Shown one piece after another: positions 62,801 to 64,000 of a stretch of DNA of 64,000 nucleotides; the first letter of the stretch is position 1; every line of letters starts with the position of its first letter. The translations under genes were made by a program, and so were the position numbers. Location: contig CM034541.1 of NCBI GenBank assembly GCA_020002185.1, forward strand, positions 33,231,852-33,295,851, in the 5' to 3' direction. Under the pieces are notes generated by a model that saw only the letters and a program-made list of their open reading frames with translations, made no database searches and had not been told where the DNA came from. Origin of the DNA: Paraescarpia echinospica (Eukaryota > Annelida > Polychaeta > Sabellida > Siboglinidae).

Positions 62801-64000
62801 AACCTGCCTATAACAGTAATTGTGCGCAGTCCCAACGATGACCGTTATGGACAGGTTTTACTGTATATATAACTTTTTTCATTTGGGGGTATTTTGATGG
62901 TTGACAGTTTTCTTCTTTCAATAATTACCAACACAATATGGAAACTGAAATTGTAAAACCTAGTATGTCTATTTAATTGAATAGTGTTACATGCTTGTGG
63001 ATAAGTTTGAATCATGACATTATTGCTGTCACTGCTAGCAAGGATGAGTTGTGGTCATTTTAATGGAAACTACCTACATTAATCAATAACAACAGATAAA
63101 CTATTAATTAATAAAAAAAATACCTGGAATTCACAGAGGATTGTTGAGATGTTTCCTTCTGTCGCAAGAGTAGTGAGTATCTCCAACTGAAAGCAGGCCA
63201 AGTCCATAACACTGTGTACATCAAACAAATGACATCCACAGACACATGCACAATTATGTACATATAATGTTATGATAATATTGTATCTGTTATACATGCA
63301 TACGCCAATATAGTAATCATTTTTCTATGTCATGCATAGTACAGCACACACATACTCAACACATTCACCCACGCACGCATGCATGTTCATACTCACTCAG
63401 TCACCCAGTCACCCAGTCACCCAGTCACCCACTCACCCACTCACTCACACACCCATCCACTCCCTCGCTCGCTCGCTCGTCTATCCGCCAGCATGCACGC
63501 CTGCCCCACCCATCCACTCACTCACTCACTCAATCATTCAATCACTCACGCACCCAATCATACACACACATACACGCATGCACACACTCACTCACCCACT
63601 CCAGTCATGCACACATGCACAAACACACCGCATGCATACACAAACACATGCACGCACGCACACACACATACACACACATACATGCATGCACGAACACATG
63701 CACGCACACACACAAGCATACACACATACGCGCACACACACATACACACACACGCTTGCACGAACACATGCACGCACACACACAGGCATACACACATATT
63801 CACACACACACACACACACACATACACGCTTGCACGAACACATGCACGCACACACACAGGCATACACACATACGCACACACGCACACACGCACGCACGCA
63901 CGCACACACACACACACACACATGTATCAGCTGTTTACCTTGAGAAGTTTCACATGTGTAGGATCATTGGAGCGCACATAGAAGCTCTTGAGGAAAGGCT
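35587..64000 (-). CDS. AP3B: AP-3 complex subunit beta (C-terminal 691 residues, 14 exons)
   Basis: Beta subunit of the AP-3 adaptor, which sorts cargo from endosomes or TGN to lysosomes and lysosome-related organelles. Exons on the minus strand: >64000-63939, 63186-63124, 60738-60606, 57791-57739, 53795-53628, 52802-52550, 50066-49863, 46044-45788, 45118-45052, 44612-44503, 43628-43440, 42087-42045, 36780-36595, 35876-35587. All junctions keep phase. The first six give the end of the HEAT-repeat adaptin trunk ([37 protein letters not shown]). The next three form the linker ([10 protein letters not shown]) and acidic serine-rich hinge. The rest is the AP3B-type ear ending [13 protein letters not shown]. 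The full protein should be about 1000-1100 residues, so roughly the first 300-350 lie beyond 64000. Vertebrates have paralogues AP3B1 and AP3B2; this appears to be the single invertebrate form. Confidence 0.95.
36595..36780 (-). CDS. AP3B: AP3B ear exon
   Basis: Acceptor [27 protein letters not shown] then [10 protein letters not shown] and [20 protein letters not shown]; ends K plus G before the donor GTCAGT (phase 1). PVGELL is a family signature. Confidence 0.93.
37049..38957. repeat. 40-bp minisatellite, about 47 units, in an AP3B intron
   Basis: Unit GGAATGCTAACACTGGACAA followed by CAAAGATTTCTTCCTGTCTC. Units are very similar; common variants are CTTGG, CACAG and GTTAAC. A short scrambled segment lies near 38065-38110 and 38430. 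Small open frames in it are translated repeat. Confidence 0.95.
39066..40276. repeat. 43-bp minisatellite, about 28 units, with two palindromes per unit
   Basis: Unit CAATTACACTAGGCTGCC then TAGTGCCAACCCAGTATAA and TTGCAA. Each unit contains ACTAGGC-T-GCCTAGT and AATTG-CAA-CAATT. Variation is mostly AATTGC/AACTGC. It begins about 110 bp after the 40-bp array. Confidence 0.95.
40430..41716 (+). pseudogene. Decayed repetitive transposon-type protein gene
   Basis: Conserved blocks appear in order on the plus strand, in changing frames. They are: an acidic start ([15 protein letters not shown]), [109 protein letters not shown] and [17 protein letters not shown] then [10 protein letters not shown] recall this set of blocks from many-copy proteins of unknown function in insect, crustacean and cnidarian genomes, probably transposon-encoded; I cannot name the superfamily. 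Stops and frameshifts (for example after LVRDL and in the last third) make it non-functional. It is antisense in an AP3B intron. Confidence 0.65.
42045..42087 (-). CDS. AP3B: AP3B ear micro-exon (43 nt)
   Basis: Acceptor ATTTCAG; codons [14 protein letters not shown] plus C; donor GTAAGT (phase 1). The next exon starts CG, completing Pro. It corresponds to the short segment between IGEK and the SITVSMGIDF-type strand in vertebrate AP3B. Found by phase and position; sequence match is modest. Confidence 0.8.
42283..43118 (-). pseudogene. LINE C-terminal fragment containing an internal minisatellite
   Basis: A 157-codon minus frame reads [52 protein letters not shown] and [19 protein letters not shown], the C-terminal segment of a widespread endonuclease/RT family. 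Upstream in the same direction, the expected [19 protein letters not shown] motif is followed by a 50-bp tandem array (42811-43118) made from the same YLGG-coding DNA. The RT core is absent. The 3' end lies about 195 bp upstream (5') of the AP3B micro-exon. Confidence 0.85.
42811..43118. repeat. Six 50-bp units derived from LINE coding sequence
   Basis: Units of TGTCTCTGAGGAGCCATCCC, CACATACC(A/G)CTCCACCCAGG and TATACAAAAC begin at 42811, 42861, 42911, 42961, 43011 and 43061, with a partial seventh. Because 50 is not a multiple of three, successive units are read in different frames, giving several overlapping spurious frames. Confidence 0.95.
43440..43628 (-). CDS. AP3B: AP3B ear exon
   Basis: Acceptor TTTCAG; 63 codons from [20 protein letters not shown], including [20 protein letters not shown] and [19 protein letters not shown]; donor GTGAGG (phase 0). 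Beta-strands of the ear domain. Confidence 0.93.
44503..44612 (-). CDS. AP3B: AP3B exon
   Basis: Acceptor GTTGACAG, 20 nt after a SINE tail; T plus TT gives Phe, then [20 protein letters not shown] and [16 protein letters not shown]; donor GTAAGT (phase 0). Less conserved Ala/Thr-rich linker; joins both neighbours in phase. Confidence 0.85.
44632..44967 (-). mobile_element. SINE (copy 3), next to an AP3B acceptor
   Basis: Full length, minus strand, B box GGGTTCGAATCCTG, tail GCGCTATATAAGAACGTGCC. The tail faces the exon 44612-44503, about 20 nt upstream of its acceptor. Confidence 0.85.
45052..45118 (-). CDS. AP3B: AP3B hinge-to-ear exon (67 nt)
   Basis: Acceptor [27 protein letters not shown] then LD plus T; donor GTAAGT (phase 1). 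The EMLLDLD box resembles a clathrin-box-like LLDLD, as found at this place in vertebrate AP3B. Confidence 0.9.
45788..46044 (-). CDS. AP3B: AP3B acidic serine-rich hinge exon
   Basis: Acceptor TTATAG; 85 codons dominated by Ser, Glu and Asp ([37 protein letters not shown]), ending KPAKTK; donor GTATGT. In mammals this hinge is heavily phosphorylated and also pyrophosphorylated by inositol pyrophosphates. Confidence 0.93.
46430..48128. repeat. 25-bp minisatellite, about 68 units
   Basis: Unit TAATTGATGATTGTTAGCCA followed by CCTGC, strictly 25 bp. Two variable sites occur: GATGA/GATGG and CCTGC/CCAGC. The order of variants from 46881 is repeated from 47581 over about 11 units, exactly 700 bp (28 units) apart. 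Confidence 0.95.
48587..48921 (-). mobile_element. SINE (copy 4), head of composite repeat copy 2
   Basis: Full length: tRNA-like head AATAGTACAGTGGCTAGAGC, B box GGGTTCGAATCCTG, body GTATGAATGAGTACCTGGC, tail GCGCTATATAAGAACTTACC. Confidence 0.85.
48922..49862. other. AP3B intron remainder
   Basis: Unique AT-rich intron DNA; open frames at 48912-49638 on both strands show no motif. Confidence 0.4.
49863..50066 (-). CDS. AP3B: AP3B linker exon
   Basis: Acceptor TTCCAG; starts [20 protein letters not shown] and contains [17 protein letters not shown], the conserved trunk-hinge junction, then a Lys/Ser-rich stretch; donor GTAAGC (phase 1). Confidence 0.95.
50344..52150 (+). pseudogene. piggyBac-family transposase pseudogene
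   Basis: An acidic first segment ([17 protein letters not shown]) ends at a GTAAGC donor at about 50414, and an acceptor GTTGTAG at about 50858 reopens the frame. DDE_Tnp_1_7-type blocks follow: [90 protein letters not shown] and [20 protein letters not shown]. The segment that should hold the first catalytic Asp, between the STHQQKF and KLWVLCD blocks, is deleted near 51357. Further frameshifts occur at about 51645 and 51965, and a stop at 51874. It lies antisense in an AP3B intron. A TTAA at 50158-50161 followed by repeated GGCC(A/G)CGGCC may mark the 5' end; terminal repeats were not matched. Confidence 0.88.
52550..52802 (-). CDS. AP3B: AP3B trunk exon
   Basis: Acceptor CCCGCAG; 84 codons beginning [15 protein letters not shown], including [16 protein letters not shown] and [18 protein letters not shown], plus G; donor GTGAGT (phase 1). 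This closes the HEAT-repeat trunk. Confidence 0.95.
52903..53188 (-). mobile_element. SINE (copy 5)
   Basis: Minus strand, tail AGCGCTTCTCACTTTGAGC...GCGCTATATAAGAACTTTACC with a small internal duplication, and a damaged B box GGGTTTGAATCCTG. The tail is about 100 bp from the exon 52802 acceptor. Confidence 0.8.
53628..53795 (-). CDS. AP3B: AP3B trunk exon
   Basis: Acceptor TTTTCAG; 56 codons from [20 protein letters not shown] through [20 protein letters not shown] to KTFVDE; donor GTAACT (phase 0). Strongly conserved core of the family. Confidence 0.95.
53796..54770. other. AP3B intron, AT-rich
   Basis: No repeat or coding signal recognised; several short open frames only. Confidence 0.4.
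54771..54872. repeat. AT and GT/GC alternating microsatellites
   Basis: (TA)n tracts surround a TGTGTGTGTGCGCGCGCGCG tract at about 54828-54850, a sequence prone to Z-DNA. A further pure (TA)n lies at 55061-55077. Confidence 0.85.
55384..55797. repeat. 22-bp minisatellite in an AP3B intron
   Basis: About 17 units of GTAGGTCACATCTGTCAGTC + AA with variants (CTGTCTGCCA, CACCTGTC). Each contains AGGTCA. Confidence 0.9.
56617..57331. mobile_element. Non-autonomous DNA transposon with ~85-bp inverted ends
   Basis: The left end GTACGGTTATTTGCCCAAC and the right end (reverse complement) GTAGGGCCATTTGTCCAAC are inverted repeats. Both continue through GGTCATTTGCCTAGC, CTCAAGTG(A/G)GAAAA and GGTCATTTGCCCAGTT. 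CATTTGCCCAA-type motifs repeat inside each end. There is no open frame. Superfamily and target-site duplication are unclear. Confidence 0.7.
57739..57791 (-). CDS. AP3B: AP3B trunk exon (53 nt)
   Basis: Acceptor GTTACAG; the inherited G plus AG gives Glu, then [17 protein letters not shown]; donor GTAAGT (phase 0). Its short length makes it easy to miss, but it fills exactly the gap in the family sequence. Confidence 0.93.
58157..58570. repeat. Pyrimidine-rich CCCACCCCTTCTCA array
   Basis: About 400 bp of CTTCTCACC/CTTCCCACCC units, nearly pure pyrimidine on the plus strand. Could form triplex (H-DNA). Long Pro/Ser-rich frames (58152-58682) are translated repeat. Confidence 0.85.
59600..60598 (+). 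mobile_element. LTR-like block beside an AP3B exon
   Basis: The segment ends CCTCGCTAATCCGTGACA at 60598, a typical LTR 3' end, with AATAAA at about 60458 and a TA-rich tract near 60165-60190, so it is read on the plus strand. Upstream, 59690-59990 is CpG-richer and holds two or three diverged copies of GCGGCCGGC...CTGCC(A/C)GGC...TCG(A/C)..TCGTTTGCGAC. The 5' limit and a matching second LTR were not found, so solo LTR is a tentative reading. Confidence 0.35.
60606..60738 (-). CDS. AP3B: AP3B trunk exon, abutted by an LTR-like block
   Basis: Acceptor CTTGCAG; 44 codons starting [20 protein letters not shown] and ending LLSNRD plus G, before the donor GTAGGT (phase 1). A repeat block ending GTGACA begins only eight bases into the intron. 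Confidence 0.95.
60939..61112 (+). mobile_element. SINE, 5'-truncated (copy 6)
   Basis: Starts inside the body at TTTGTGTACGAATAGTC, ends GTGCTATATAAGAACCTACC. Antisense in an AP3B intron. Confidence 0.8.
61501..61822 (-). mobile_element. SINE (copy 7)
   Basis: Minus strand, degraded B box GGTTTGAATCTTG, A-box region GGTGGCACAGTGGTTAGAGC, tail GCGCTATGTAAGAACTTAGC. Confidence 0.8.
62009..62863. mobile_element. pogo/Tc1-mariner-type element with TA target site
   Basis: Left end CAATAAAACCTGTGTTAGC and right end (reverse complement) CAGTAAAACCTGTCCATAAC. Each is bordered by TA (62007-62008 and 62864-62865). Subterminal CCATAACGGTAACCTG motifs repeat at both ends. The interior (62193-62417) contains [13 protein letters not shown], which could be a relic of a pogo-type DNA-binding domain. 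A 17-bp perfect hairpin lies at 62413-62471. About 855 bp, inactive. Confidence 0.7.
62413..62471. repeat. 17-bp perfect inverted repeat
   Basis: TGTAATATTTACCTAGG (62413-62429) and its exact complement (62455-62471) with a 25-nt loop, inside the pogo-like element. Confidence 0.85.
63124..63186 (-). CDS. AP3B: AP3B trunk exon
   Basis: Acceptor TTTCAG; 21 codons [20 protein letters not shown] plus Gln; donor GTATTT (phase 0). Confidence 0.92.
63340..63925. repeat. (CA)n and CACTCACC/CAGTCACC low-complexity tract
   Basis: About 590 bp of CACACA, CACGCACG, CACTCACT and CCAGTCAC repeats in the AP3B intron next to the exon at 63939. Long His/Thr-rich plus frames and Cys/Val-rich minus frames are translated repeat. 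A 63-bp sub-repeat (GCTTGCACGAACACATGCAC) occurs twice. Confidence 0.9.
63939..64000 (-). CDS. AP3B: AP3B exon (partial at window edge)
   Basis: Twenty whole codons, [20 protein letters not shown], before the donor GTAAAC (phase 0). The exon continues beyond the window. Adaptin trunk. Confidence 0.92.

Noticed and set aside
63332..63981. His/Thr-rich plus frames and Cys/Val-rich minus frames
   Set aside because: Low-complexity (CA)n tract inside an AP3B intron.

Overview
The window is eukaryotic and comes from an animal genome. Its genes are split by GT-AG introns, the DNA between them is AT-rich, and it holds many non-LTR retrotransposons, tRNA-derived SINEs, DNA transposons and tandem-repeat arrays. 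No bacterial, organellar or viral gene order is present. The genes have clear vertebrate counterparts, but the repeat content points to an invertebrate. A marine deuterostome (amphioxus or hemichordate type) or a mollusc would fit; I cannot decide which from the sequence alone.

Four protein-coding host genes are supported. (1) A C2HC zinc-finger gene of the ZNF474/ZC2HC1 kind lies on the + strand at 5118-10210. It has four exons that join in frame to 616 residues with eight C2HC fingers. (2) TBCA, tubulin-folding cofactor A, lies on the - strand. Its start codon is at 30606 and its stop at 14639, and four small exons (113 residues) are spread over 16 kb. (3) An intronless, membrane-anchored GNAT acetyltransferase of the NAT8/camello type lies on the + strand at 30787-31617. 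It is head-to-head with TBCA across 180 bp, probably sharing a promoter. (4) AP3B, the beta subunit of the AP-3 adaptor complex, lies on the - strand from its stop at 35587 to beyond the right edge. Fourteen exons are in the window and all are phase-consistent. They cover the end of the HEAT-repeat trunk, the acidic serine-rich hinge and the complete C-terminal ear (691 residues). TBCA directly follows AP3B on the same strand, as I recall for the human orthologues on chromosome 5q14, which suggests ancient microsynteny.

Layout: 1-5.1 kb, decayed transposons and a SINE-headed composite repeat with a 36-bp minisatellite; 5.1-10.2 kb, the zinc-finger gene; 10.2-14.6 kb, intergenic DNA with a 59-bp minisatellite; 14.6-30.6 kb, TBCA, whose introns carry a 2.9-kb hAT element with target-site duplication, LINE fragments and an intact 4.2-kb LINE; 30.8-31.6 kb, the acetyltransferase; 32-35.5 kb, two hairpins and a 55-bp minisatellite; 35.6-64 kb, AP3B.

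The AP3B introns hold a 1.9-kb array of 40-bp units, a 1.2-kb array of 43-bp units, a 1.7-kb array of 25-bp units, a piggyBac pseudogene, a second transposon-type pseudogene, an LTR-like block, two non-autonomous DNA transposons with inverted ends, and several SINEs.

The most unusual observation concerns two copies of one repeat, at 2351-4313 and, inverted, at 46240-48921. Each has amplified a different internal monomer that the other copy keeps as a single unit. Other notable points are SINE tails that abut 3' splice sites, a minisatellite born inside a LINE coding sequence, and minisatellites whose units each carry a consensus-like transcription-factor site.
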